DNA of 64,000 nucleotides from Branchiostoma floridae (lineage: Eukaryota; Chordata; Leptocardii; Amphioxiformes; Branchiostomatidae). The notes under the pieces were generated by a model. The model was not told the DNA's origin and did not search any database. It was given only the letters and a program-made list of their open reading frames with translations. Each line of letters starts with the position of its first letter. The first letter of the stretch is position 1. This document shows positions 11,530 to 23,679 of the stretch, piece after piece. The stretch covers positions 4,351,482 to 4,415,481 of the forward strand of contig NC_049996.1 in NCBI RefSeq assembly GCF_000003815.2. Direction: 5' to 3'. A program made the position numbers and the translations under genes.

Positions 11530-11723
11530 GGGGGGTGGGGGACCACATCGGCCACATGGTGGTGGTGGATAGTCAGTCCTATAAGGGGCAGACACACTCG
11601 ACCACAGTGGTCGCAGGGGAATGCTTCGCCGAGGGCCTTGGCCACGACGGGGCGGTTCTTTCTTCTGCTGCGTTTCTCCTCTACGGATCTTCTCGAAGGA
11701 GGAGACTGACTGGCGGCTTATTC
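11530..11723 (-). pseudogene. Older LINE C-terminal remnant that served as insertion target
   Basis: Reverse strand reads EAFPCDHCGRVCLPLIGL followed by four His, a C-x2-C...H motif resembling the GRVCxSRIGLxSH end of some LINE ORF2 proteins (recalled family pattern). Upstream VSSFEKIRRGE lies in another frame, so the remnant is frameshifted. The part inside the target duplication reappears at 14436-14560. Confidence 0.5.
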
Positions 11724-14102
11724 CAGTCCAATGATCCAATCAGGCCGCGAGATATCAAACACCTGTTGTCCAAGAAGAAATCCAAGTCGGCACCTGGCCC
11801 GGACGGAGTAGGCTATGATGTCTTTAAATGCCTCCCTGCAACACACCACTTCCTCGCTACTCTTTTCAACAAGACCATGAGCCAAGAGCAGCCATGTAAG
11901 TCCTGGCAGGCTGCAGATACCATCAGCATTCACAAGTCAGGACCTACAGATGATCCAGCCAACTTTCGATTGATTTCATTGATTAGCACCACTGCCAAGC
12001 TCTATCACTCAATTCTTGGTAGCCGCATGATGGATTTCTTCGTCAAGAATGGATTCATCGACAGTGAAATACAAAAGGGATTCCTGGAGGGAGTATCGGG
12101 TTGTGTTGATCACTCATTCGTACTTAATGAGATCATCAGAAACGCCAGATCCGAGAAAAGGACAGTTCACGTAGCATGGTTGGACCTTCAGAACGCCTTT
12201 GGCTCTGTTCCACATGACCTGATCCACTTAGCACTACAGCGGTACCATGTACCACGGCATGTATGCAACTACATAAAGGCATTCTACAGTGATCTAACTG
12301 CTCAAGTGAGATGTCCCGACTTCTCTTCGGACCCCTTCCAGTTGAGAGTTGGTACGTTCCAGGGGGACACGCTGTCCGTAGCGATCTTCCTACCGGTCAT
12401 CAATCTTCCTCTGGAATACCTGCGCACTGAGGAATCACACGGCTATCAGTTAAGACACAAAACCCACATGCCCTTCGCATTCGCTGATGACCTGGCACTT
12501 ACCGTATGTAGGTCACGATCCATGCAGCGGATTATCAACACACTTGACCAACATCTCCGAAGTATCCACCTGACACTGAAGCCGAAAAAATGTAAAACCC
12601 TCAGCATCTGCAGTGGGTACGCCAAGGACATGTCTTTCTCAATCGGGAACCATCCTATGGATAATATAATCACATCCCCCTTCAAGTTCCTGGGCGGCTA
12701 CATTTCTGCTAGCGGGTCGTCAGGTCCTGTCTCGGACATCCTGAAGGAGACAATTATCGGGTCCAACACACAACATGGGATCATCATGAACGTGGATGCC
12801 AGCCCTGTACGTGGGGAGTACAAGTGTGAAATGTACAGGGTGTACATCCAAGGTGCCATCAGGTACCTCTTGACTGTTCACGATGTGTCCAGAACCCAAC
12901 TGCATGAAATCAGCCATAGTGTCACGCAGTACCTTAAGAAGTGGGCCAACATGAAGAAGTCTTCTGACCCGGGCATAATATACCATAGTCAAGGGCTAGG
13001 GCTCTCATCGGTCCAACAACTCTACATGCAACAACACGCCAACGTAATGGCCACTGTTCTAACGTCAGGTGATGACAGCGTCAGAAATGCCCTCGACGCG
13101 AAGGTCGAAAGGGAATCGGCATTCACGCGAAAGTCCACAGGAACGATGGAATGCTTTACCATCGCCGAACAAAGCCTAACAACATTGCGTGATGATGACA
13201 CTCACGATCAAGCAAACTCCCAACAAACAAAGAAGAAATTGTGCCAGGCAATCAAGGCCCGCTTACAAAAGGACAACGACAGTAAGATTGAGGAACACAG
13301 TAGTACTCTCAAAGTACAAGGAAGATGGACGGAACTAGTTGAGATAGAACAAACTGACATCAGATGGAGAAGCTCTCTGTACAATGCCCCGAGGGGAGTG
13401 TTCGAGTTCGCGCTGAACGGGATGACGAACTGGTTACCAACACGGGACAACTTAGTCCGCTGGGGAAAGCTGCTCTCAACAAAGTGCCCATTATGTCAAG
13501 GCCATCAGACCCTTCGCCATGTTCTCAATGCCTGTCCTGTGGCACTGACAGCCAGATACACATGGCGACACAACAGTGTGCTTAAGGAACTGGTTACGAC
13601 ACTACAAGGATGGTACTCCCTGTCTGATCCGCCGGTTACCATACGCTGTGATCTGAGTCCTGAACACCATGAGGGAGGGACGCACATCACAATACCCCCG
13701 GACATTCTACCTACACCACTTGTACCTGACATTACAATACAAAACTCAGCTCAGCAGAACTTGACTCTTGTTGAATTGACTGTTCCTTTTGAACAAAATA
13801 CCCAAGCAGCAGTAGACAGGAAAATGGCCAAGTATGAACACTTGAAGGAAGACATATACCTACATAGTAACTATAGTTCAACTGTCGTCACTATAGAGGT
13901 GGGCAGTAGGGGGTGGGTCAATAGTGATAATGCTAGAAAGCTGAGATCGCTATGCCCTGCAGCTGTACGCAATAAAGACGCCGAGGTCAGAAAGCTAAAG
14001 CGACGTCTAGGTCAATGCGCTTTGTGCTCCTCCTACGCAATATATTGTGCGAGAAACACCCCTGTGTGGGAGTCCCCATCTGGGTTATTCTCTACCAGAT
14101 GA
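11535..14102 (+). CDS. Reverse transcriptase plus restriction-like endonuclease ORF, 855 codons, 5'-truncated
   Basis: Copies element RNA into nicked chromosomal target DNA (target-primed reverse transcription, family knowledge). Reverse transcriptase blocks in order: SAPGPDGVGYDVF (about residue 91), NFRLISLIST, WLDLQNAFGSVPHD, VGTFQGDTLS, catalytic FAFADDLAL (about residue 315), KFLGGYIS. Near residue 650 is CPLCQGHQTLRHVLNAC, the C-x2-C-x7-H-x4-C motif that precedes the endonuclease in R2-like elements. Near residue 731 PDITIQ, ELTVPFE and KMAKYEHL match a PD-(D/E)XK restriction-like nuclease. About 63 N-terminal codons come from the flank and target duplication by chance, so the ATG is not native; N-terminal zinc-finger/Myb domains of full-length relatives are missing. 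The reading frame is intact, so the insertion is young. Confidence 0.92.
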   Translation: MGDHIGHMVVVDSQSYKGQTHSTTVVAGECFAEGLGHDGAVLSSAAFLLYGSSRRRRLTGGLFQSNDPIRPRDIKHLLSKKKSKSAPGPDGVGYDVFKCLPATHHFLATLFNKTMSQEQPCKSWQAADTISIHKSGPTDDPANFRLISLISTTAKLYHSILGSRMMDFFVKNGFIDSEIQKGFLEGVSGCVDHSFVLNEIIRNARSEKRTVHVAWLDLQNAFGSVPHDLIHLALQRYHVPRHVCNYIKAFYSDLTAQVRCPDFSSDPFQLRVGTFQGDTLSVAIFLPVINLPLEYLRTEESHGYQLRHKTHMPFAFADDLALTVCRSRSMQRIINTLDQHLRSIHLTLKPKKCKTLSICSGYAKDMSFSIGNHPMDNIITSPFKFLGGYISASGSSGPVSDILKETIIGSNTQHGIIMNVDASPVRGEYKCEMYRVYIQGAIRYLLTVHDVSRTQLHEISHSVTQYLKKWANMKKSSDPGIIYHSQGLGLSSVQQLYMQQHANVMATVLTSGDDSVRNALDAKVERESAFTRKSTGTMECFTIAEQSLTTLRDDDTHDQANSQQTKKKLCQAIKARLQKDNDSKIEEHSSTLKVQGRWTELVEIEQTDIRWRSSLYNAPRGVFEFALNGMTNWLPTRDNLVRWGKLLSTKCPLCQGHQTLRHVLNACPVALTARYTWRHNSVLKELVTTLQGWYSLSDPPVTIRCDLSPEHHEGGTHITIPPDILPTPLVPDITIQNSAQQNLTLVELTVPFEQNTQAAVDRKMAKYEHLKEDIYLHSNYSSTVVTIEVGSRGWVNSDNARKLRSLCPAAVRNKDAEVRKLKRRLGQCALCSSYAIYCARNTPVWESPSGLFSTR

Positions 14103-14560
14103 ATTTTAACTTGTTTAAGTGCAATATATCCTGTTTAAGTGCAATATATCCTGTTTAAGTGCAATATATCCTGTTTAAGTGCAATATATCTTGTTTAAGT
14201 GCAATATTCTTGTAAAAGCTACAGTGCAATATACTCTAAGATTGCTATGTAACGTTGTGCAATGCTATATGTATCAAAAAGTCGGATGCACACCTGATGT
14301 TTTACCTTGCGCCCTCCAGAATTGTTATTATTCTGAGTAAGGGGTCGGCCTAGGTTTCTTCGTCTTTTAAACTCATCTTGTATGTTGATTTTAAATGTGT
14401 TGCGTTTATATGTCAATAAAGATGATGTCAACCCCCGACCACAGTGGTCGCAGGGGAATGCTTCGCCGAGGGCCTTGGCCACGACGGGGCGGTTCTTTCT
14501 TCTGCTGCGTTTCTCCTCTACGGATCTTCTCGAAGGAGGAGACTGACTGGCGGCTTATTC
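11599..14560 (+). mobile_element. 5'-truncated R2/NeSL-type non-LTR retrotransposon with 125-bp target duplication
   Basis: 11599-11723 and 14436-14560 are identical 125-bp direct repeats. The sequence between them is a retrotransposon 3' part: reverse transcriptase, CCHC motif, restriction-like endonuclease, 3' UTR with 20-bp tandem repeats, and an end at AATAAAGATGATGTCAACCC without poly(A). Outside the repeats the flanks differ, so they are a target-site duplication rather than LTRs. The 5' junction falls just before the reverse transcriptase, typical of incomplete reverse transcription. Confidence 0.92.
14111..14214 (+). repeat. 20-bp tandem repeat, five units, in retrotransposon 3' UTR
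   Basis: Units of TGTTTAAGTGCAATATATCC, nearly identical, directly after the stop codon. Short tandem repeats in 3' UTRs occur in several non-LTR families; a role in reverse transcriptase recognition is possible but not shown. Confidence 0.9.
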
Positions 14561-14684
14561 ACGTAAATTTAATATTCATATCGAATAATGTTTTACTATT
14601 CAATTTTCACCGTTCACACACAGCACAATTGTTATCATCATCCCATATATTATTCACGTCGGTCGGCTCTTGGCACCAACCAAA

Positions 14685-15015
14685 TTGAGGACCGGAAAAC
14701 CCTAAACAAGTATTCCTTGCCAGTCGCGCCAAAGCTTAATCTTATTTTCTACACTATAGAATACAAATATGTCTGCGTTCACGATGCCAAACCTACAGAC
14801 CACTTACTGGGGTGACCTGAGGTCGTAAGATGGCCTCTGTAGTTCTCAGGACCGGAATCGAAAACTGTAAACTAGTATTCCTTGCTTTGCCAGTCACGCC
14901 AACGCCTACTCTTATCATGATCTCGATAGACTAGAAAATAGTCTGTGTTCACGATGCCAACTCTACAGACCCCTTACTGATATCGTAAGATGACCTCTGT
15001 AGTTCTCTGGCAGTT
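14685..15015. repeat. Two-copy tandem duplication, about 165 bp
   Basis: GGACCGGAAAACC...GTATTCCTTGCCAGTC...TTCACGATGCCAA...GACCTCTGTAGTTCTC is repeated once, diverged by indels (second copy starts about 14850). No coding potential seen. Confidence 0.8.
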
Positions 15016-15533
15016 ACAAATGCCGATTTACAGGATGACATCTAAAGTTACTTTCAACGCAAATCAGGATACAAAACTACGATATCGTGAAAATTTGACA
15101 TTTCTTTTCAATTATGACATATTAGTTGCCTTTATAGTACTGTTCCTTTAATGAATTAATTAGATGATAATTATGCAAATCAGACACAGAAGTTTAACAA
15201 TCGTCAAAGCTCTAAAAACCACAGTGTGTCGGTTTTGTTCAAAATGCAATGGTCTCAAATCTAATGAATTTTCCCATCTTTTCCTGGTGTTATAGAACCC
15301 AAACCATGTTTGATTCAGCGTCATTCGAACCGAACGTGTGTCTCTTTGAGTTCATCATTACCAATAGATTAGTGGTAATGTACTGAAGACGATTTTACCA
15401 TGAAACACCCCAAAATGACTCCGCGTACGGTTGCGACCATTGGTACTAAATCTGGGTCGCCCACACTTTTAATCACTATCGATCTTAGTGCATTTCAGAT
15501 TCAGAGCACGTCCGTTAATGTGTTCCGTACTTC

Positions 15534-15860
15534 CGCATTAGTGCTTACCAGACAGAGTGACTCAGAGTTCACTTGACTTCGTAAATGTAGTATATCACTG
15601 CACTTGGGGCACCAGTTGACGCGGCACTGCGGGGTTCGAAAGATTATCATTCAGAATTTTCTTACGTTTTGTGTATTTTGTTGTCTTCTAAGTCATACTC
15701 TTACGTATTACGCAATATCTGAGTTATAAATAAAATCGGCGAAAATCACACAACAGTGCCCCAGTGAACGAACCTCACAGTGCCGCACCGGTGCCCCAAG
15801 TGCAGTGAGATACAAAGCCTTGTAAACTCTGAGTCACTCTGTCTGGGAAGCACTAATGTT
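15534..15860. repeat. Extended palindromic MITE (copy 2 of GGTGCACTCTCACTGC family)
   Basis: The core 15598-15810 aligns with 2592-2843 (ACTGCGGGGTTCGA, TTACGTATTACGCAATATCT). Outer arms ATTAGTGCTTACCAGACAG (about 15537) and its near-complement (about 15842) extend the inverted repeat by about 60 bp on each side, absent from copies 1 and 3. Either the MITE sits symmetrically in another palindrome or this is a longer subfamily. Confidence 0.75.
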
Positions 15861-18800
15861 AAATTGAGTCATGCCCCCAAAATGGCCAGTACGCAGTTCC
15901 AGAATTGCAGTGTGTCGCCGCTGTGCTGACTTTAATGTAATAAAATCACCGTTATCAGTACTAATACATTACTGACGGATTAGACTGGGGATCGTAAAAA
16001 AGTATGGAAAACAATTTTTTTTAAAGAAACAATGTTTCCATTTATCTCTATAACGTTATTTATTCACAACACTGTGAAATATACAGATAGATATGGGATG
16101 CCTTAAGATTGGGATTGAAATACTAGTACACAAGCCGATCTCAACGGTTCTAAATCTAGACCAGTGCAAATTAGATATCGTCCCCCGATAGTGACGGACT
16201 GTCCCTTTGTGGCATGGCCTCTTAGATGTTATCGTTGGCATGGATTTCTAACTTCCGATGTTGGCCCGGTTGGGCTTAGGTCACATTTCCAGACCGGGGC
16301 CCGGCCGGGCAGCTTTTGGGAGCGAAGAGAATGGTATAAAAGACATAGAAATACACAAAATGTCAAAATAAGATTCATGGGCATGATATGTGTGTGATTT
16401 TTCGTTTCTTAAAACATCCCGGCTGGACCCGACTTAGAAATGTCATGACCTAAGCCTTATCGCATCGCTGACGTGCACAGAAGAATAACGGCTTTTAAAG
16501 TACTGTGACGAACTACTTTATGCCCCAAATACTATTGGGACGGGGTAGCGGATGAATACTACATGTCATGCGACCTTTCATAACTTAACAGTAAACCGCG
16601 CCAAGTTCAGTGGCCGGCGCCGCGACCATGGCGTGTCTGGCGCGGCCGGAATGTGACAGGAAACTGCCGCAACATGTGTCCGGGATGATACGATAAAGGG
16701 CTCCACTTGTTGATTTTTAAAAGGCGTTTGAAAGGAAGGTCGTAAAATCATATCATCTTATCCGTGTCGCTTTGTAAGTTTGACGAAAAACAACAACGTA
16801 GTAGCCAAGAAATTACGGTACGATGTTCACATCCTCTTTCTTTGAAAAGGTGAAAAATTTCGTTATTTACTAGTTCGTTCTGAATGCATACGTTTCTCAT
16901 GTTCTAACCGTAAACTAGTAATTCTGAATTTACCCATGACGTTTCATTTTTGTTGTTGAAAAATGCGTATGAAAACGCGAAATTGACACCAATGGAAATG
17001 AAATTGCACAACCACCCCAAATCTTTTGCGAGATTCGGTAACCCCTGATCTGTTTATGATTGACTCCCCAGCACTCATTAATCATTTATGGGAAAGCGTG
17101 GAAGGTTCGCTCTTAAAGTGGTCATAAAAAACTAACTGTGACGCAAGCCTTTCTACTTGATCGATTTTCATTGTCCCATAATTGAGTACATTTTTGTAAA
17201 TAGTGTTAAGGCCACAGCAAGTAAATTGTATGGAAAACAACCTCTGAAGACTCTAAATTCAAATTAATGAGGAAAAGGGCGAAAAAAGATGGGTAAAACA
17301 AGATATCTAGATTTTCAATAGGCACCATAAATCAGACACATAAACGTTATAACAAGAATTAAATCCACAAAAGTAAGTAGCACAGCTGTAAAACAGTAAC
17401 AGCGGTGGGTTTAAGAAGCGCCAAACAACTATGCCATTAGGCCGGCCAGCCTTTTGTAGTGTAGTGGTTAGCACTGTTTCTTTCTAGATCTGTTTCTACT
17501 TCTTTCTTGACGACACAGCCAACAAGTCTTATTTTTGTATTGAAGAGGTGCACAATGTGACACTAGTGTGGAAGACTGGTATCACTTACTAAGTTGATAA
17601 CCACAGCCATGGCTACCACAGAGATGCTACTTTTACTATCGAACTAGTTTCACTTCCACAACGACGGTCATGGCTATATGTGCCTCACTTGTGTCACCTC
17701 TGCAAGTACAACTTAAGGCTGCCACGTAATGTATTTTCCTATTTTCGTACTTTTTCGTCATGTTGACCATCTCGGGGGTGAGGATTTTTTTTTTTTTTTC
17801 AAAATCAGGGGAAAATTAAGGGAGGCGCTAGGCGCAAATGTCATCCATACGATTTACTTACTGTGTCGTAAAAGAGTTTCTTTTTATCTAAGATTTTGAG
17901 ACAAAAATGGCCACGGGAGTTGTCAAACTGAACATCTGACATTCTTAAGATCATTGCTCTTACAAAGTCCAGGTAAACAAAATAGGTGCAAGACGATAGT
18001 CTGAAAATAGTCTTAAAAATTAAAGCAAGTGCACAACATTGGGTATCTCATAACCCCTAACATAGCCTTTATTTTTTTAACAGATCCCGCCCTTACCCTT
18101 AGCGTAGGGACTTGGATATGCCACATCAATTGTTACTAGGTTACCTGAGCACATTGGGCCATAATGAAATCCCTTACACCCGTTCGCTATGGTTACCTGC
18201 GTAACAATTATTGTCGTTACCAACCTAACCAATTTAGGGACGAATCAGAAATGATAGGGGTGGGGGTCGTTTTTTTCAGACGACAATGACGACAATATAT
18301 ATATCACATTGTATTATATCATATTACATCATAATTTATCATATTATATTGTACAAATGCATTGTGTAATAGAGTGATTTTCCCATCCCCATTCACGAAC
18401 TGCAAAACCATGTACATAACACATATATTTAGATAGGTATCTCCTATTGAAAATGATATAGATATAGATATAGATTTAGGCAGATACGGAATTCAGACGG
18501 TTAACTAGTCCGATATACCCTTCGGAAGTATATACATATTCAAAATAAAAATAAAAATTTGAGGAAAGGTCATGCATTTTTCACACCTATCCCACGATCA
18601 CAAATGATCCGTCCCCAATACTAAGCTATAAATACATCCCTTTGAAACGTGGGTACAAAAGACCTTGAACGCTTCTATGGCGTCTCTGCAATGAAATGAA
18701 CTATGAACAGTAAAATCATTAAAACAAACATTTTAGCACACACAGAGTATCATTATTTTACTATCATACCACATATTTTGAGTGCCACAAGGAAAACCAA

Positions 18801-19300
18801 ACAAAAATCTGAATACTTATTGTGCATATTTTGAGTGCCAAAGCTAGTCGGGAAATGCTATTGTGTATGCATGAACACAAACATTCACATACATAACATT
18901 TAAGGCATTCCAGGACTCACAAAGCGGAAAACAATATTCATGACATGTACATATTTCATGATTCATGAACAGTGATAAACGTTTAAATCATGGTTTATGG
19001 GTTGTGGAATTTATGAGAGGAAATCGGACAATCAGAATTTCACGTAGTAGTAGTATTAGTATTGGCATTGCGCCAACGCTTGGCGTGGGTAGAAACGGCG
19101 AATGTTACAGTGGCTTGAGAGAGATTGTGACCCAGATAAGAACGAACTGCATGTTTTATTCTGCCGTACTAATTCTAATCCTTGTTTGACAGACAGAACA
19201 GATTTCTAGTTGACAAAATACTACGTACTACTCCAGGCTATGTTGCCAGACGAGTCTGCAGGCGTTAGAGACAACGTTAAACATCTGTTTGCAAATTAAG
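15861..19300. other. Gene-poor region, nothing coding recognised
   Basis: No ORF with recognisable protein features on either strand. Contents are AT-rich microsatellite-like stretches (18290-18350 ATATC/ATATT; 18450-18475 GATATA) and a homopolymer T run near 17800. A tRNA A-box-like stretch at about 17455 lacks a B box. Confidence 0.5.
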
Positions 19301-19304
19301 CCCT

Positions 19305-19640
19305 TAAGCGTAAGGACTGGCCCACTTGCTAATACAGCGTATTCGCTTGTTCAGTCCTCAAGTGATCTGGTTTAAATTTACGCCATGCAGTGTTGTACAA
19401 CGCTAGCATGGAAGGACACAGAAAATGTCATTTAGGCGTTATGAAATTGTTGAGAAAATCTGCTCGCAAGGCTGTTTATGTAGCGTGTTCGTTTGTTCAC
19501 CTCAAGTGTTCTGGTTTAAATTTTATTAATACGCCGTGCAGTGTTGTACAACGAACGCTAGCATGGTCCGAGAATGATACAGAAAATGCCATTTAGGCGA
19601 TGTGAAAATTGTTGAGAAAACCTGCTCGCAAGGCCACAAG
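19305..19640. repeat. Two-copy tandem duplication, about 165 bp
   Basis: The words TTCGCTTGTTCAGTCCTCAAGT and GTTTAAATTT...GCAGTGTTGTACAACG...AGAAAATG...TTTAGGCG...GTTGAGAAAA...GCTCGCAAGGC recur in the same order about 165 bp apart. Diverged copies; no gene recognised. Confidence 0.8.
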
Positions 19641-22180
19641 CTAATCGTTCCACAATTATGTACTACGAGACACGCCCATACTGTGGGACAAAAACAACAG
19701 CACAGGCCCCATGGGACTCTAACCGAGTACAGCACACCCAAATCATCATTTCAATCACACAGACAACAAGCGTAACACAGTAAATATCATAGCCACAACC
19801 AGGGCTTCCTACGGGGGTATGGAGAGTAGAATTCCAGTCCTCGGTATGGGGAATATTTATTCCCCCCAATGTTTACACCTTTAGTAATTAGTGGGATAAC
19901 TCTCCTGTGCACTGTGGATATTCTCTCAATAGCTAAAGCATAGTAACTCTTCTAGATATTAAAATAGAAACCGAATGTCGTGCTTACGTTTTTACTTAGT
20001 ACACCCTCTGTACGTGTAGGGATGTTAGCCATCCCTACGTTACGCCAACATACCAATACTACAAAGCTTAAATTATGCCGGTAGTGCCCAGCGTAGTACC
20101 AGTCTTAAATCATTTTACGTTTGCGCCTACGCTGTGCGTGCCACCACCTAATACCCTGCCTTAATTTCCCTGTATATTTTATACTTCCTATTCCTTTGTA
20201 CAATGACAACAGCAACCCTGTGTTATCACAAAGAAACGCTAGAACCCGTATCCCCTATCTTACCTCCCTGTCCCATCGCCGCCATCCTGAATGTTTGGTC
20301 CGGAAAGAGGGATAAGAAATAAGGCTGTGTTAAGGGTTTGCAGTATACAGTGCATTTAAAACATGTAGCGTCATAAGCCTTAGGTAGATAATTCCTTTAT
20401 GTTTACAACCTTTTATTTGTCTTTCGCTTAGTGGAATTATCTATTTTAGGCACTAAAATGGATGATTCTGTTATTATTTACGAATAATTAATATCCTATT
20501 CCACCTTGCCACAACCTCGAGCTCCCGGGCGCGTTCTTGACCTGTTACCCCAGACGAGTGTACGCACCCTTCCCATGGGCGATACCAAAATGACGTATTG
20601 GGGGTGCATCAGGAAAATTCAGAAGATTTATCGTTGTGCTCGGGTAAGCGTATAACTACTAAGGACGATTTATTACTGCTAGGACGACTCCATTGCACTG
20701 ATTCTACCCAGAACCAAAGAGATAACTAATCCTTTGAATTCGTAACCCCCCACAATTTGTAGGGTAAATAGTACATCCCTTTGTTTTACCAGGCTATTGA
20801 AAAAGCCACTCCCGTGAGAACAAAGGGCAACAAGCACCACAAATCAACATAACGATACATGCATGCACTCGGGTTCCCTCTGTCAATACACAAAATACAC
20901 AAAGTGCTTACAACGCAGTGACATTACAACATTCTACGTTTTTTCTTTAGATAAAACATCGTAGTCAGTATGCAATAACTTGTTATCAAATTTTAGAATT
21001 TTATATGATATGGTAAATACATAACGTTGCGCTTTATAACGAACTGAATAGCTGGATTATTATAAGATCCATTATGTTTTCACGGTATTTCGCTCAAGTA
21101 GTTCACAATGTTGAATTAGCTGGTCCTAACACATGTGCGGGTGAAACATAAATTTCGTTTTCGCTATAAGAACTTTGTAAAGAAGTGTCACGATTCGTCT
21201 CAATGCATAGAGAATACAACTTTACCTTTAAACAATGTATACTGCAAAGTTAAGAGTTAAGCCTTTTTGGAAAAGATCTTGTCCACACATTGGCCGGAAT
21301 ACATAAATGACCGATAGCACTTCGGGCACATGCATGACCTCTCGGACAATATGAGCCTCCAGGGTTTGGTTAAGTGGCTGGAGATCTGTTGTGTCCATTG
21401 TCTATGTGACATGTACGATAATTGTTACAACAAATCTCCTGACATGTTTGACCTACGTGTCCGAGAGGTTATGTTTTGCAAAGGAGTGAGTCTATTTCCT
21501 TTCAAAGAAGTCTGACCGATCGGCCAAAACTGTGTCAAGTTGCTACCACCTTGTATTGTAGCGAATTCAAAGTAAACATGAAAGATGACTAAAAAAAGAA
21601 AGAAAAAATAGCAAGAGAACAAACTAGCAAGATAGAAAGGGCGAGAAGAAAGGAAGGAAGGAGGGAGGGAAAAAAGAAACAATGTGTATTGAATGAAGAC
21701 ACCATGGTTTTATTTAGCCCCAAAGCCGAAGGTTCGCACTCAGTCATTTTTGTTACAACATGTATTGACAGTAGTGTTGTTACAGTATTGACAAGTGGAC
21801 ACTTGTGTCAACACACCATATATCACACAGGACATGTTACGCCCTATTAGTATTGGATGGGCAGCCAGAAGCAAACAAGCCTCCTTGGTTCAAGCATTGA
21901 TGACACATACATGAAATGTACTTTAAGGACAAGAGCACAAGTACCCGTCATTGTGTATTTTGGGGGTAATTAAAAGGGTAATATCCTACCGTGTATGGTG
22001 TGTTATGCCTGCAATTTCAGTTTGTATATGTGTGTGTAAGATGGGCGTGATGTAGAATGTAAGGCGAAAGTATATGAATCAAAGTATATGGCTACTTTTC
22101 CCCAAGTATGATTTTTTTAGAACAACAAACTCATTAACAGAAGGAGCCATTCCCCCCTTGCAGTCTGTACTTATTCCCTC
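19641..22180. other. Intergenic, nothing coding recognised
   Basis: Several short open frames, none with a recognisable motif. A short inverted repeat (GACCTCTCGGACA, about 21336, and complement, about 21458) and a purine-rich stretch (21590-21680) are the only structure I see. Confidence 0.45.
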
Positions 22181-22206
22181 TGCTTTGGATATGTTTCGCT
22201 CCTTTT

Positions 22207-22318
22207 GATTGGCCAATGGCTGCATATACCTTACTTTCGGGGCGGGTCATTAACCCTTGATTATATAGTAGTGAGATTGGTATAAATGCGCGTGACCTTT
22301 ACAGCTGACTAGGTGAGT
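22207..22318 (+). promoter_or_regulatory. Candidate promoter: CCAAT box, GC box, TATA box, splice donor
   Basis: GATTGGCCAAT (22207-22217), GGGGCGGG (about 22239) and TATAAAT (22281) are followed by AG|GTGAGT (22311-22318), a strong donor. The first downstream plus-strand coding exon, of the lipocalin, begins right at a CAG acceptor (24263), so a short untranslated first exon here is plausible. A rival TATATATA lies at 23423-23430, closer to the gene. No transcript evidence. Confidence 0.35.
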
Positions 22319-23679
22319 CGGCTGCAATTCCGCTTGATCCCGCATGACAACATTCAAAAGTGGGTATCACAATTTTTAAAAAGTAAAGTTTTTTTTTTTC
22401 CTTTTCAGTTATTTTGTAGAATGCAACCTCAGATTCAAAATATTGCTTCTCTTGTGCAACCTATTTTATTTCTATCCGCGTCAGTCAGATCAAAAATCCC
22501 CTTAGACAAAATCTGTGCCGTGTTAGCATAACCACTTAGGTATTTTATGATCGGTACAGACTGATCAAAGGTCGGAATGTGATAAACTGTGTACTGGGCG
22601 TCAGGGGGGGGGGGATTAGTAAGGATTATATTTTGAAATAAAGATATTTTATGCGTACAGGTTTCGAAATATTTTCCCCAATAAAATTTGATCATGTGTG
22701 TATCAAGATGTTTTAACGTATCTGAAAACACGTGACTTTTTGGTGAGAGGCAGAAATTTGGCGAGCAAAATCCAGCCCTCTACGAAGACTTGTGTTACGT
22801 AAGGAATGCAAATTTGGTTAGCCCCAAAACAATCACGTTCTTACATAACGTTTACATCAGCACAGGGCCGTGCTGCCAGTCTTGGTCAGGCACAAGAATG
22901 GAGGTAAATGTAAGTAAGAGACAAATTCCAATTTAATTTTTTTACGATACTACAGAACATACCAAACTGAGCGCTAATCCTTTAAAAAACACAATGTACT
23001 TCAACTAACTATCTTTCGCAGAGCTCGAGCAATGATTGCAAATTAATATGTATACGCAGCCAATAGTCTTACTGAATAAAACAAGTACTAGTACTGCCGC
23101 CAAGAGCTCTTTTTACATACGACTTAAAACGTGTCCTCTTGAGTCTGATTCTACGGAAGAATATATGGGGAAAAGTAGCGTCTTGTATGCCGTGTATGTA
23201 GTCGACTAGTCAAGTATTGGTCCAGACCATATCAAAGTCCATAAGAGTATTGGCATTTGAGTGGTTATGTAAAGTTTACGGGGAATAAGTCTTTCTCTTC
23301 TTTGACCTACCGTTTTGTACCTGGTTATCTAACCGGCAACACTTACTACATGTGCTTCTTTGGCCTCAAAGTTTATTACCTGGGCTGAAAGGATATCAAT
23401 ACGCAACTCATACGGACTTGACTATATATACGCATTCGTGTGACTGATCGCCAGAACAAGGCACGCACATCATACACCTTGCCTTATACACAAGTGAAGA
23501 ACAAATTAATGATGACACAAATCTTTACTGACAAAGTAGAAATGTGTAATGCTTATCATGTTTGACATGAAAGAAATACCGACATGGGCAACAAAACGTG
23601 AGACGACAGTCAATGTTTACTAACTTGTTAAAACATAACTAGCTGATTGCATAAATCCCAATCGACTACTAGTACACGA

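Noticed and set aside
14111-14214. CRISPR-like array
   Set aside because: Contiguous 20-bp tandem units without spacers in a retrotransposon 3' UTR of an animal genome.
11599-14560. LTR retrotransposon, because of the long direct repeats
   Set aside because: The repeats lack TG...CA ends, primer-binding site and polypurine tract; the protein is an R2-type reverse transcriptase with restriction-like endonuclease and no integrase.
17440-17520. Possible tRNA gene (GTAGTGTAGTGGTTAGCAC looks like an A box)
   Set aside because: No B box or acceptor stem follows; at best a SINE head relic.
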